Below, one piece after another: positions 15,904-24,731 of a stretch of DNA of 64,000 nucleotides. The position numbers were made by a program, and so were the translations under genes. Source of the stretch: Bacillota bacterium (lineage in GTDB: Bacteria > Bacillota > Clostridia > Peptostreptococcales > Anaerovoracaceae). A model generated the notes under the pieces. That model saw only the letters and a list, made by a program, of their open reading frames with translations. It had not been told where the DNA came from and searched no databases. Numbering within the stretch: position 1 is the first letter of the stretch; every line of letters starts with the position of its first letter. Location of the stretch: NCBI GenBank assembly GCA_017436705.1, contig JAFSCP010000025.1:37538-101537 (forward strand), in the 5' to 3' direction.

Positions 15904-17262
15904 ATGAACAGCAAAAAAGAAATTTTTGAATCATTACCTGTGCCAAAAGCACTAGCAACACTGGCTATACCATCAATCATAAGCCAGGTTATTACCCTTA
16001 TATACAATCTGGCAGATACCTGGTTCATCGGACAGACTAATGATCCATACAAGATTGCAGCTGTTTCACTCACATTTATGCTTTATTTTTTAACTAATGC
16101 GCTAGCAAATATGTTCGGCGTAGGTGGGGGAAGTCTGATTTCAAGACTTATGGGAAAAGGTTTTTCCGATGAAGCAAAAAAAGTAAGTGCTCTGAGTTTT
16201 TATGGAACCATAATGGTCGCAGGATGCTATTCGCTTATATGTCTGATTTTTATGAATCCGCTTCTTTATCTTCTCGGAGCAAGTGAAAATACCATTGAAT
16301 ATGCATCGTCGTATACTTTGTGGGTTGTCATACTCGGCGGAGTTCCGGTGACATTGAGTTCAGTTATGGCACATCTGCTCAGAAGTGAAGGATATGCACG
16401 GCAGGCAAGCTTCGGATTAAGTCTTGGTGCAATAATCAATATAATTCTGGACCCTGTTTTTATGTTTGTACTTTTACCTGAAGGGAAGGAAGTGACCGGT
16501 GCGGCCATTGCAACGATGTTGTCGAACGTATCAGCACTTATATTCTTTGGAGTGATGTACTATAATCTTCGCAAAAAAATAATAATTTCAGTATCACCAG
16601 TGCATCTGAAAGGAAGCAGTAAATATTTAAAAGAAATAATTTCGGTTGGATTTCCGTCATCGCTCAGTTCTATACTTTCCGGTGTTGCCACAAGTGTACT
16701 TTTCAGTCTGACCGCTGGATATGGCGATATACAGCTTGCAGCCATGGGGATAGTCCGTAAAATTGACATGCTGCCAATGAATGTAGGTATGGGACTTTGT
16801 CAGGGTATGATGCCGCTGGTGGCATATAATTATTCTTCGGGAAATTACAAAAGGATGCACGAATCTGCAAATTTTGCAAGAATCTGTGGAATGGGTTTTG
16901 CATGTATATGTATTGCTGTTTATCAGTGTTTTGCAAAAGGGATTATCGGACTTTTTATTGATGATGCAGAGACTATAGAAATGGGCGTATATTTTCTGAG
17001 GATATGCTGCCTTGCGGTCCCTCTGATGATATGTAATTTCCAGATGACATACACATTCCAGGCTATGGGAAAAGGTATTGAATCGCTTTTTCTTGCAGCA
17101 TGCAGACAAGGTATTATAAATATTCCCCTGCTGTTTATTCTTAACAGCAGCCTGGGAATAGTAGGTCTGGCCTGGAATCAGTTCGTTTCAGACGGACTAA
17201 CATTATTGCTCTCTCTGATGTTATACAGAAAAATAAACAAAACACTGAAGGCTGCGGACTGA
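15904..17262 (+). CDS. MATE family efflux transporter
   Basis: A 452-residue, 12-helix MATE protein. The N-terminus PKALATLAIPSIISQVITLIYN with ADTWFIG, and the repeat-two segment SVGFPSSLSSILSG, are typical. MATE carriers export organic cations, drugs or metabolites using Na+ or H+. It begins 12 bases after BKACE2 with a poor Shine-Dalgarno, so translation may depend on coupling. The pairing with BKACE2 under a GntR-controlled promoter suggests a metabolite or by-product is exported, rather than a generic drug pump. The terminator stem runs into its last codons. Confidence 0.9.
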   Translation: MNSKKEIFESLPVPKALATLAIPSIISQVITLIYNLADTWFIGQTNDPYKIAAVSLTFMLYFLTNALANMFGVGGGSLISRLMGKGFSDEAKKVSALSFYGTIMVAGCYSLICLIFMNPLLYLLGASENTIEYASSYTLWVVILGGVPVTLSSVMAHLLRSEGYARQASFGLSLGAIINIILDPVFMFVLLPEGKEVTGAAIATMLSNVSALIFFGVMYYNLRKKIIISVSPVHLKGSSKYLKEIISVGFPSSLSSILSGVATSVLFSLTAGYGDIQLAAMGIVRKIDMLPMNVGMGLCQGMMPLVAYNYSSGNYKRMHESANFARICGMGFACICIAVYQCFAKGIIGLFIDDAETIEMGVYFLRICCLAVPLMICNFQMTYTFQAMGKGIESLFLAACRQGIINIPLLFILNSSLGIVGLAWNQFVSDGLTLLLSLMLYRKINKTLKAAD

Positions 17263-17287
17263 TGTTCTGCGGCTTTCAGTGTTTTTT
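17241..17287 (+). terminator. Terminator overlapping the 3' end of the MATE gene
   Basis: A 17-bp stem (AACACTGAA arm at 17241, TTCAGTGTT arm ending 17283, three G-U pairs) followed by T6. The TGA stop at 17260-17262 lies inside the hairpin. Confidence 0.85.
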
Positions 17288-17300
17288 GATACCGAAAAAA

Positions 17301-17984
17301 TTATTGCTGTTTGCTGATGATTTCAGCCATCTGTTTCCTGTAAAGAGTATAAGCTCTTTCTCTGTTTTCGTGGAGATGTTTCTGAGCTGCTTCAGGGTCG
17401 TGGTTCATAAGCGCATTCATAATGTCGCTGTGATCCTGAAGGGAAGGCTGCTGCTCCCAGCTTGAGAGATTGAAGTAGTTGATTGCTCTTTCATGGTGCC
17501 CGAAAGACGAGGAAATTGCAGTCATCAGATAAGGCACATCACATGTAAGTGCACATTCAAGATGGAAGCGGGAATGTTCCTTGCGGTATTCTTTAAGATT
17601 ATTGTCGTGATAACATTCTTCCATAGACTCAAGAATAGATTTCAGATATTCAATCTGCTCATCAGTGATGTTACGTGCAGCGACTTTGATTGCAATCATT
17701 TCCAGGTCCAGTTTTACTTCAAGCATATCGACAAAGTCGTCCGCAGAAATAGCGGAAACTGTAAGGGCAGAACTATTTTCTGTGACATAGTTCTCGGAAA
17801 TAAGACGTTTGAGAGCCTCTCTTACCGGAATTTCACTTATTCCAAGCTGTGCGGCGAGGGTTCTGATAACAAGCTGGTCGCCAGGCTGGAAACGGCAGGT
17901 AATTATAGCATTTTTGATTTCATCGTATGCAATTTCCTGCTTGTTTTTATATTTAGGCAACACATTAAAAGTATTAGGTGACAT
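17301..17984 (-). CDS. GntR family (FadR/FCD subfamily) transcriptional regulator
   Basis: A 227-residue regulator with an N-terminal winged helix (residues about 15-80; GDQLVIRTLAAQLGISEIPVREAL contains the recognition helix) and a C-terminal all-helical FCD ligand domain with metal-type His residues (KEHSRFH, QDHSDI, KHLHEN). FCD regulators respond to small organic acids and usually repress catabolic genes. AGGAGG is placed well before the ATG. It stands between the BKACE2-MATE unit and the second TTT operon, and AATATAT-type repeats occur at all three promoters, so it probably represses both units and itself. Confidence 0.93.
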   Translation of the reverse strand: MSPNTFNVLPKYKNKQEIAYDEIKNAIITCRFQPGDQLVIRTLAAQLGISEIPVREALKRLISENYVTENSSALTVSAISADDFVDMLEVKLDLEMIAIKVAARNITDEQIEYLKSILESMEECYHDNNLKEYRKEHSRFHLECALTCDVPYLMTAISSSFGHHERAINYFNLSSWEQQPSLQDHSDIMNALMNHDPEAAQKHLHENRERAYTLYRKQMAEIISKQQ

Positions 17985-17998
17985 AAAATCCTCCTGGA

Positions 17999-18051
17999 AA
18001 TATATTTGTTGAAAATATATTACATGGCAATATATTACTTAATGATATATT
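17999..18051. repeat. Four phased AATATATT repeats (15-bp period) upstream of gntR
   Basis: AATATATT at 17999, 18014 and 18029, and GATATATT at 18044, each exactly 15 bp apart. They lie between the start of the GntR gene and its presumed promoter; likely autoregulatory operators. Confidence 0.65.
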
Positions 18052-18121
18052 CTAACGTGAAAAGGCAAGATTTGTCAATAAAAAAAGTTCTGCTAAATTT
18101 ACACATATTTTTTCTTAAATG

Positions 18122-18150
18122 TTGACAAACATTTATCATAAATATATAAT
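18122..18150 (+). promoter_or_regulatory. Sigma-A promoter of the second tct operon
   Basis: TTGACA (18122-18127), 17-bp spacer, TATAAT (18145-18150), same architecture as the BKACE2 promoter. Confidence 0.85.
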
Positions 18151-18162
18151 ATATCATATATT
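18148..18162. promoter_or_regulatory. AATATAT-C-ATATATT operator of the second tct operon
   Basis: A 15-bp palindrome overlapping the end of the -10 and the transcription start region; shares its arms with the 14983-15008 palindrome. Confidence 0.65.
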
Positions 18163-18218
18163 CTATATCACGTTCACAACGAAGCTATTGTGATAAAAAA
18201 ATTTATGGAGGAGAAACC

Positions 18219-19187
18219 ATGAAAAAGAAATTAGCATTATTATTAGCATTAGTACTTGTTTTCGGTATGTTTGCTACAGGCTGCGGTGAAGATGCTCCAG
18301 AAGCTGAAACATTCCCAAGCAAGGAAATCGAATTAGTAGTACCTTACTCCGCTGGCGGAGCTACAGACATGATGGCTAGACCATTCGCTGAAAAGCTTGC
18401 AGGTATCCTTGGCCAGAATGTAGTAGTTCTCAACACTCCAGGTGCTTCCGGCTCTGTTGCTGCTATGGAATTATTAACTGAAGATGCAGATGGTTACAAG
18501 CTCTTACTTGCTTCCGCTGCTAACATGACAATCGTTCCAATCGCAACTCAGCTTGACTACACTTACGAAGACTTCACAGCTGTATCCCAGATGACACACA
18601 CTCCAATTGCTATTGCAGTTCCTGCTGAATCTGAATACCAGACTCTTGAAGCTCTCATCGATGCTGCTAAGACTAAGTCCCTCAAGTACAGCTCTGCTGG
18701 TGCAAACTCCACAGACCAGATCGCTATGGAAATCCTTGCAGACGCAGCTGGATTCGAAATGCAGCACATGCCATTCGACGGTGGTTCCCAGGCTGTAGCA
18801 CAGTGCTTAGGCGGACACGTTGACGCAACAGTAGGTTCACTTCCTGACGTTATTTCCCAGTACCAGGCTGGAACTCTTAAGGTTCTCGCAGTATTCGCTG
18901 ACGAAAGACAGGATGTAATGCCAGACGTTCCATGCATGAAGGAACTCGGTTACGAAGGTATGGCTTACGGTTCATGGGTAGCAGTAGTTGGTCCTGCTGG
19001 TATGGACGCTGCTGTAGTTGCAACTCTTGAAGCTGCAATCGAAGAAGCAATCGCTGACCCTGAATTACAGGAAACTTGGGACAAGATGTCCGTATACTAT
19101 GACTACTTAAACGCTGCTGACCTTAGCGCTAAGATGGTTAAGGTTAACGAAGAATTCGGTGCAATCGCAGCTGAAAGCATTCAGTAG
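18219..19187 (+). CDS. tctC: TctC-type solute receptor lipoprotein (second system)
   Basis: A 322-residue Bug-family receptor for a TTT carrier. The signal peptide ends in a lipobox with ATGC, Cys near residue 22. The mature protein shows IELVVPYSAGGATDMMARPFA at ligand loop 1, LNTPGASGSVAAMELL at loop 2, and the DVPCMKELGYEG segment. GGAGGAG precedes the ATG. It is the first gene of its operon, under a TTGACA/TATAAT promoter with a GntR-type operator. Its sequence is clearly different from the receptor at 5000, so the two carriers probably bind different acids. Confidence 0.94.
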   Translation: MKKKLALLLALVLVFGMFATGCGEDAPEAETFPSKEIELVVPYSAGGATDMMARPFAEKLAGILGQNVVVLNTPGASGSVAAMELLTEDADGYKLLLASAANMTIVPIATQLDYTYEDFTAVSQMTHTPIAIAVPAESEYQTLEALIDAAKTKSLKYSSAGANSTDQIAMEILADAAGFEMQHMPFDGGSQAVAQCLGGHVDATVGSLPDVISQYQAGTLKVLAVFADERQDVMPDVPCMKELGYEGMAYGSWVAVVGPAGMDAAVVATLEAAIEEAIADPELQETWDKMSVYYDYLNAADLSAKMVKVNEEFGAIAAESIQ

Positions 19188-19235
19188 TAACTTACATAGT
19201 TTTTAACTGAATATTGAGTAAAAAATAGTCACTTT

Positions 19236-19287
19236 GAAAGCCCAAAACAGAATACTGTAAATAATACGCTATTCGTTTTGGGCTTTC
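19236..19287 (+). repeat. Strong intercistronic stem-loop after tctC
   Basis: 13-bp stem GAAAGCCCAAAAC / GTTTTGGGCTTTC extended by GAATA / TATTC across a one-base bulge. No U-tract follows, so it probably protects the receptor mRNA or partly attenuates tctB-tctA. Confidence 0.7.
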
Positions 19288-19318
19288 GTATATCTAGTAA
19301 CACATAGGAGGCAGAATA

Positions 19319-19753
19319 ATGAAAAACAGTGATACTGGTTCCGGTCTGTTTCTGGTTGTCCTTGGCATTGCAGGTGTAGTTTATACACGTATGCAGGGAT
19401 TCAGAAGTACTGTAGGCTTATCACCTGCGTTCTTCCCGACATTTTTATTTGTAGCAATCGGAATTTGCGGCCTTATCCTTACACTTAAATCATTTAAATT
19501 AGAAAAAGCCGGCTTCCCTAAATTCAAGTGGGGTAAACTGGCAGCTATCATCGGAATGCTTGCTGTATACATTGTAGTAATGGACTATATCGGATTCATT
19601 ATTTCTACAATTGTTTTCCTTCTTGCAAGCATGTGGTTCTACGGCGAAACAAGAATCAAGATTATAGTTCCTGTTTCACTTGTAGCAACAGCAATTATTT
19701 ATTTATTGTGGACATTCGTGTTTAACATTCCATTACCGACATTATTCTTATAA
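19319..19753 (+). CDS. tctB: TctB family small membrane subunit (second system)
   Basis: A 144-residue protein with four predicted helices (about residues 8-25, 38-55, 78-100 and 105-140), the size and topology of TTT small subunits; the first helix is followed by a conserved FFPTFLFV-type segment. TAGGAGG precedes the ATG. It lies between the receptor and TctA, separated from the receptor by a large hairpin. Confidence 0.88.
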   Translation: MKNSDTGSGLFLVVLGIAGVVYTRMQGFRSTVGLSPAFFPTFLFVAIGICGLILTLKSFKLEKAGFPKFKWGKLAAIIGMLAVYIVVMDYIGFIISTIVFLLASMWFYGETRIKIIVPVSLVATAIIYLLWTFVFNIPLPTLFL

Positions 19754-19791
19754 TTTTGGTGAATTGTAATAATTTTTACAGGAGGTAAGTA

Positions 19792-21309
19792 ATGGACTTT
19801 TTTATTGACTTTGGAGTTATAGGTTCCTCCTTCCTTTCACTGATGCATCCGATCACACTTGGCTGGATTGTTATCGGCGTTGTAGTGGGAATCATCTTCG
19901 GTGCTGTTCCAGGACTTACTGCAACTACTGCAGTAGCTCTTTTCACACCGATTACATTTGACTTAGACTTTACAGATTCCTTCGCATTCCTTCTCGGAAT
20001 CTACTGCGGAGGTTACTATGCAGGCTCTATTCCTGCTATTCTTATCAATACACCGGGAGCACCCGGAAATGCGGCTACAGCTCTTGACGGACATGCTCTG
20101 GCAGTACAGGGCAAGGCAGGTAAGGCTCTCAGCGTTTCTGTAACATCATCCTGGTTCGGCGGTATTTTCTCAGCATTTATGCTGCTTGTATTCGCTCCTT
20201 TATTCACAAAGATGGCGCTTAAATTCGGTCCTCAGGAATATTTCGCAGTTGCAGTCCTCGGATTCTCTGCAATTGCAAGTATCTCCGGCAAGTCCATGGT
20301 AAAAGGTCTTGCTGCTGGTATGATAGGCTGCGTACTTGGCTGTATCGGTATGGACCCAATGGACGGTATTCCAAGATTTACATTCGGTATACTTGACCTT
20401 TTCAGCGGTATTGATATTCTTCCTGCTCTTATCGGTCTCTTTGCTTTAACTGAAGTATTCTCCAAGACTGAATCTCTCAAGAGAGGCCAGAAAGAAGAAG
20501 TTCTTCCTTCAGACAGAGTACTTCCTAAATTCAAAGAATACTGGAAGAGAAAAGGTATCCTGCTCAAATCTTCAATTATTGGTACAATTGTAGGTGCCGT
20601 TCCTGGTACTGGCCCTGCTATCGCAGCATGGCTCAGCTACAATGAAGCCAAGAGAGGTTCCAAGGAACCTGAAAAATTCGGTAATGGTTCAGAAGAAGGT
20701 ATCATCGCTTGCGAAGCTGCAAATAATGCGGTTACAGGCGGTGCAATCATCCCTCTTATCACATTAGGTATCCCTGGCGACGCGGTAACTGCAGTTCTTC
20801 TCAGTGCACTGCTTATTCAGGGTCTTACACCTGGACCAATGATGATCGTAAATAACTACGATATCGTTACTACTATTTTATGGATCTTAATTATTGCAAA
20901 CTGCCTGATGTTAGTATTCGGTCTGTTCGGAAGCAAGTACTTCTCCAAGATTCTCAGCATTCCTTCAACCATTCTGACACCAATCATCTGCGTACTTTGC
21001 GTAGCCGGCGGTTTCTCTGTGGGCAACTCAACATTTGACTGCTTACTGGCATTAATTTTAGGTATTATCGGTTACGGATTCATGAAGTTCGGTTTCCCTG
21101 TAGCACCAATGGTACTTGGTATGGTACTCGGTCCTATCATCGAACCTTACTTCAGACTGGCGCTTATCAGCAGTGATATGGATCCGATGATCTTCATCAA
21201 ATCACCTCTCAGCTGTCTCTTCCTTATCCTTACTGTAATCCTTACATGGAGCATGCAGAGAAAAGGCAAGGGCGGCAAAAAAGAAAAAAAGGCTGAAAAA
21301 GCTGCATAA
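19792..21309 (+). CDS. tctA: TctA family large permease (second system)
   Basis: A 505-residue TTT permease with duplicated signatures GAVPGLTATTAVALFTPITF, INTPGAPGNAATALDGHALA, GAVPGTGPAIAAWLSYNEAK and NNAVTGGAIIPLITLGIPGD. The C-terminal tail is strongly basic (KGKGGKKEKKAEKA). AGGAGG lies close to the start. Same family as the permease at 3399, but belonging to the GntR-controlled operon. Confidence 0.95.
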   Translation: MDFFIDFGVIGSSFLSLMHPITLGWIVIGVVVGIIFGAVPGLTATTAVALFTPITFDLDFTDSFAFLLGIYCGGYYAGSIPAILINTPGAPGNAATALDGHALAVQGKAGKALSVSVTSSWFGGIFSAFMLLVFAPLFTKMALKFGPQEYFAVAVLGFSAIASISGKSMVKGLAAGMIGCVLGCIGMDPMDGIPRFTFGILDLFSGIDILPALIGLFALTEVFSKTESLKRGQKEEVLPSDRVLPKFKEYWKRKGILLKSSIIGTIVGAVPGTGPAIAAWLSYNEAKRGSKEPEKFGNGSEEGIIACEAANNAVTGGAIIPLITLGIPGDAVTAVLLSALLIQGLTPGPMMIVNNYDIVTTILWILIIANCLMLVFGLFGSKYFSKILSIPSTILTPIICVLCVAGGFSVGNSTFDCLLALILGIIGYGFMKFGFPVAPMVLGMVLGPIIEPYFRLALISSDMDPMIFIKSPLSCLFLILTVILTWSMQRKGKGGKKEKKAEKAA

Positions 21310-21321
21310 TCAGGAGGAAAA

Positions 21322-22056
21322 ATGAACGAAGTTGTAAAACAGATTTTAAATCATACTTCCATCAGAAAGTATAATGAAGAAGGCGTAACACAGGAACAGG
21401 TTGATGCAATTGTGCAGTGTGCACAGATGGCATCCACATCCAGCCACTTCCAGGCATATTCAATCATCGAAGTGCGTGACCCTGCCAAGAGAGAAGTTCT
21501 CAAGGAATGCTCCGGCGGACAGAAGTGGACTGTTACTGCACCACTGGTACTGCTTTTCTGTGCTGACCTGCACAGAAGCGGCAAGTACTTTGACGGAATT
21601 GATAAAGATGTATTAACAAATACAGAATGCTACACTGTTGCTGTTATCGACGCTGCGTTAGCAGCACAGAATGCATTCACAGCTGCTGAAAGCATGGGCC
21701 TTGGCGGCGTAATTGTAGGTGGTATCAGAAATGATGTTCAGAAGCTCATCGACACATTTGAGCTTCCTGAACAGGTTGCACCTTTATTCGCCCTCTGCCT
21801 CGGACATCCTGACGACAACCCTGGCCTCAAGCCAAGACTTCCGCAGGCCGTTGTACACAAGATTGACACTTATACCGAAGAAGGCAACGACGAACTGGTT
21901 GCAAAGTATGACGCTGAAGTTAAGGAATACTATATTAACAGAGGCGACGGCAAGTGTGAAGATACCTGGGTAGAACACTGCAACAAGCTTATGATGGCAA
22001 AGACCAGAGACGAAGTAGGTTATGTTTTCAGAGAGCGCGGATTCCTGGCAAGATAA
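21322..22056 (+). CDS. Nitroreductase family protein (NfsA/Frp-like flavoprotein)
   Basis: A 244-residue FMN-dependent NAD(P)H oxidoreductase. Family features are the N-terminal HTSIRKYNEEGVTQEQVDAIV helix pair (Arg-Lys phosphate contacts), QMASTSSHFQAYSII (FMN contacts), the MGLGGVIVGGIRND loop, and the C-terminal extension with PRLPQAVVHKIDTY seen in NfsA-type enzymes. Its start is 12 bases after tctA in the GntR-regulated operon, so it is probably not a housekeeping nitroreductase; reduction of an unsaturated acid or quinone-like substrate carried by the TTT system is a possibility, not shown. Confidence 0.92.
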   Translation: MNEVVKQILNHTSIRKYNEEGVTQEQVDAIVQCAQMASTSSHFQAYSIIEVRDPAKREVLKECSGGQKWTVTAPLVLLFCADLHRSGKYFDGIDKDVLTNTECYTVAVIDAALAAQNAFTAAESMGLGGVIVGGIRNDVQKLIDTFELPEQVAPLFALCLGHPDDNPGLKPRLPQAVVHKIDTYTEEGNDELVAKYDAEVKEYYINRGDGKCEDTWVEHCNKLMMAKTRDEVGYVFRERGFLAR

Positions 22057-22071
22057 TTGACAAAAATTTTG

Positions 22072-22108
22072 ACAAACCGGGAGGCGAATGCCGCCTGGTT
22101 TGTTTTTT
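22072..22108 (+). terminator. Terminator downstream of the nitroreductase
   Basis: Stem ACAAACC + AGGCG / CGCCT + GGTTTGT (3-base bulge) followed by T6. Only about 25 bases separate it from the thiolase start, so the thiolase depends on read-through or on a promoter I cannot see. Confidence 0.8.
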
Positions 22109-22132
22109 ATCCTATGAAAGGCAGATAATATA

Positions 22133-23335
22133 ATGAAAGATGTAGTAATCGTTTCTGCAGCAAGAACTCCAATCGGAAGCATCGGCGGAACACTTAAAAA
22201 GGTTCTTCCTGAAGAACTTCTGAGAATAGTTTTCGAAGCTGCAATTGAAAGAGCCGGAATTGAAAAGAACCAGATTGACGGAGTAATTGCAGGTCATGTA
22301 AAACAGACCACAGATGCTCCTAATATTGCAAGAGTTGCTTCTCTGGCAGTAAGAATTCCGGAAGAAGTACCTGCTTATACAGTTCACAGACAGTGTGCAT
22401 CTGGTATGCAGGCAATTCTCAACGGTGTAATGGAAATCCAGTGCGGATATGCAGATACAGTTCTTGTAGGCGGTACAGAAAGCATGAGCACAGCTCCTTT
22501 CTATGTAAGAAATACACGTTTCGGTACAGGCAGCGGCACTGTAGAGTTCATCGACCCTAATACTGAAAGCCAGCCAAAGAGCCAGCCTGAATCAATTTAC
22601 GGCAAGTTCAACATGATTCAGACAGCAGATAAAGTTGCCAGAGAACTCAATATCACAAGAGAAGAATGCGACGCATTTGCCCTTGCCAGCCAGAGAAAGG
22701 CAGTGGCAGCCATTGATGAAGGACGTTTTGATGATGAAATCACTCCTGTTGTGATTCCTCAGAGAAAGGGCGATCCTATTGTTTTTGACAAGGATGAATA
22801 CCCAAAGAGAGACACAAACGAGGCTAAACTTGCAAAACTGAAACCAATTTTTGAAGGCGGCGTAACTACTGCGGGAAATGCTTCCGGAAGAAATGACGGC
22901 GCATGTGCAATGGTACTTATGAGCGCAGAAAAAGCTGAAGAACTTGGAATCAGACCTATGGCAAAATTTGTCGGAGCAGCGGCAGCCGGTGTTGACCCTA
23001 CAGTAATGGGACTGGGCCCTGTGGCAGCAACCAGAAAGCTCCAGAAACAGTGCCTTGATGAAAAGGGAATAAGCCTTGAAGATTTCGGCCTTATTGAACT
23101 TAACGAGGCTTTTGCGGCACAGTCACTGGGCTGCATCAAGGAGCTCGGCCTGGATCCTGAAAAGGTTAATGTAAACGGCGGTGCTATAGCTCTCGGTCAT
23201 CCTCTTGGTGACTCTGGAGCAAGAATCGTTACAACTCTCATGTATGAAATGAAGAGAAGAAATGAAAAGTATGGTCTTGCAACCATCTGCATTGCAGGCG
23301 GCCTTGGAATGGCGCTTGCAATTGAAAATGTTTAA
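22133..23335 (+). CDS. Thiolase (acetyl-CoA C-acetyltransferase), second copy
   Basis: A 400-residue thiolase with all catalytic residues: Cys in [10 protein letters not shown], His in [16 protein letters not shown], Cys in [11 protein letters not shown], plus NEAFA. It is a clear paralogue of the enzyme at 10668 but with insertions (for example around 305, [11 protein letters not shown]). It follows the terminator of the tct-nitroreductase operon. In locus B it would finish acetoacetate breakdown begun by BKACE2, but no CoA-transferase is present in locus B, so the activation step must come from locus A or elsewhere. Confidence 0.95.
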   Translation: MKDVVIVSAARTPIGSIGGTLKKVLPEELLRIVFEAAIERAGIEKNQIDGVIAGHVKQTTDAPNIARVASLAVRIPEEVPAYTVHRQCASGMQAILNGVMEIQCGYADTVLVGGTESMSTAPFYVRNTRFGTGSGTVEFIDPNTESQPKSQPESIYGKFNMIQTADKVARELNITREECDAFALASQRKAVAAIDEGRFDDEITPVVIPQRKGDPIVFDKDEYPKRDTNEAKLAKLKPIFEGGVTTAGNASGRNDGACAMVLMSAEKAEELGIRPMAKFVGAAAAGVDPTVMGLGPVAATRKLQKQCLDEKGISLEDFGLIELNEAFAAQSLGCIKELGLDPEKVNVNGGAIALGHPLGDSGARIVTTLMYEMKRRNEKYGLATICIAGGLGMALAIENV

Positions 23336-23359
23336 AAAATTTCTATACAAACATAAACA

Positions 23360-23414
23360 AACTCCTCATTCTGGAACGGCCGGTTTTATACCGGCTGTTT
23401 CAGTCTGGGGAGTT
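23360..23414. terminator. Convergent hairpin between thiolase and alaX
   Basis: A long stem of about 24 pairs with several wobble and mismatch positions (AACTCC arm at 23360, GGAGTT arm ending 23414). The minus-strand side is followed by a T-rich tract, so it mainly terminates alaX and may act in both directions. Confidence 0.7.
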
Positions 23415-23421
23415 GAACGTT

Positions 23422-24636
23422 CTAACGCAGATGTTTTTCAATAAGGTCGATGAAAGTATCCACATATTCTGATTTAGTGAAGATGGCACGGGCCATGGTC
23501 TTGTTGCCGCCGCCTTTGCCGTTGTATATCTGGGCGTTGTCCTTGACCAGCTTGCCGCAGTCTGTTTTGCCGTCTGAGACGAGTAAAACAGTAAAGGTAG
23601 GCTCGTGTACCAGGAAGGCGATTTTGCCGGCGTGAGGGCCGATTTCGCGGGTCAGAGACACTAAATCATCCAGGGACAGTACTGAGTAGCGGTGGACGTT
23701 GATACCGCGGCTGTAATCTTCGATGATGTGAGCTGCCTCTTTGGCCAGAACATCTTTTTTCAGCAGGTAGAGCTGGGTACGGACTTCCTTGTTCTTGTCA
23801 ATCTGAGTCTGGTATTTTTTTAGCACATCGTCCGTTCCGGCGCTCAGGCTGGTGCAGAGGGTGTTAAGCACGTCCATTTCTTCCTGATATTTCAGGAAAG
23901 CTCTGCGGCCTGCTTCGAAGTATATGCGGAACATGCCCTTGTTGCTTTCCACCTTGAAAATCTTTACCATACCTACCTGACCGGCTGTGGATGGGTGGGT
24001 GCCGCAGCAGGCTACGCAGTCAGAAGGGTTTTCGGGGGAGCCGACGCATACAATAGTAATATCTTTTTCGAGGGCGAGAGCCTTGCGCATAGGCAGGCTT
24101 TCGGCTTCTTTTTTTGTATCAAAATGGCGGGTGATTACAGGCTGGTTCTGCCAGATTGCCTCATTGGTGCAGAATTCAACATGCTTGGCCATTTCCCATG
24201 TGATTGTGGTGAATTCCGGCTTGGCTTCCAGGCTGATATCCACAGTCATGTACTGGTCGCCCATGTGGAAACCGCGGTTTACACCTCCGTATTCGCGGAA
24301 AAACATACCGCTCAGAATGTGCTCACCGCAATGACGCTGCATATTGTCGAAGCGGCGTTCCCAGTCGATGGCAAGCTGTACCGCCTGGCCTTCTGAGAGT
24401 GCGCCTGCAGGACAGTCTACAGTGTGAACAATATCGTCTGCTGATTCCTGAACATCAGTGACAGGAAAACCTGCCAGTGTTCCCAGGTCGCAGCTCTGAC
24501 CACCGCCTTCAGGAAAAAATACAGTCTGGTCCAGAGTCACGGCTGTCATGCCGTTTTTGGCTTCGCTGACAGAAGTGATGACCGCTGCAGCTTCTTTCAT
24601 ATAAACATCTTCTTTAAAAAGTCTTCTTGCCTTCAT
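23422..24636 (-). CDS. Alanyl-tRNA editing protein (AlaX with DHHA1 domain)
   Basis: A free-standing trans-editing protein that hydrolyses Ser- or Gly-tRNA(Ala). In the 404-residue product the zinc/editing motifs HxxxH (HCGEH) and CxxxH (CCGTH) are intact, the N-terminal part shows FFPEGGGQSCDLG as in AlaRS editing domains, and the C-terminus carries the DHHA1 signature KGGGNKTMARAIF. Start 24636 is preferred over an upstream in-frame ATG because AAGGAGAT lies seven bases ahead of it. Length indicates an AlaX-L type. Confidence 0.93.
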   Translation of the reverse strand: MKARRLFKEDVYMKEAAAVITSVSEAKNGMTAVTLDQTVFFPEGGGQSCDLGTLAGFPVTDVQESADDIVHTVDCPAGALSEGQAVQLAIDWERRFDNMQRHCGEHILSGMFFREYGGVNRGFHMGDQYMTVDISLEAKPEFTTITWEMAKHVEFCTNEAIWQNQPVITRHFDTKKEAESLPMRKALALEKDITIVCVGSPENPSDCVACCGTHPSTAGQVGMVKIFKVESNKGMFRIYFEAGRRAFLKYQEEMDVLNTLCTSLSAGTDDVLKKYQTQIDKNKEVRTQLYLLKKDVLAKEAAHIIEDYSRGINVHRYSVLSLDDLVSLTREIGPHAGKIAFLVHEPTFTVLLVSDGKTDCGKLVKDNAQIYNGKGGGNKTMARAIFTKSEYVDTFIDLIEKHLR

Positions 24637-24731
24637 AGTAAAAATCTCCTTTGGTGACAGTATACCACAGGTTTCGAATATTGAAAATGGAAAAAGCATA
24701 ATAATAGTGAACGTGATGAGGAGGAAGGCAG

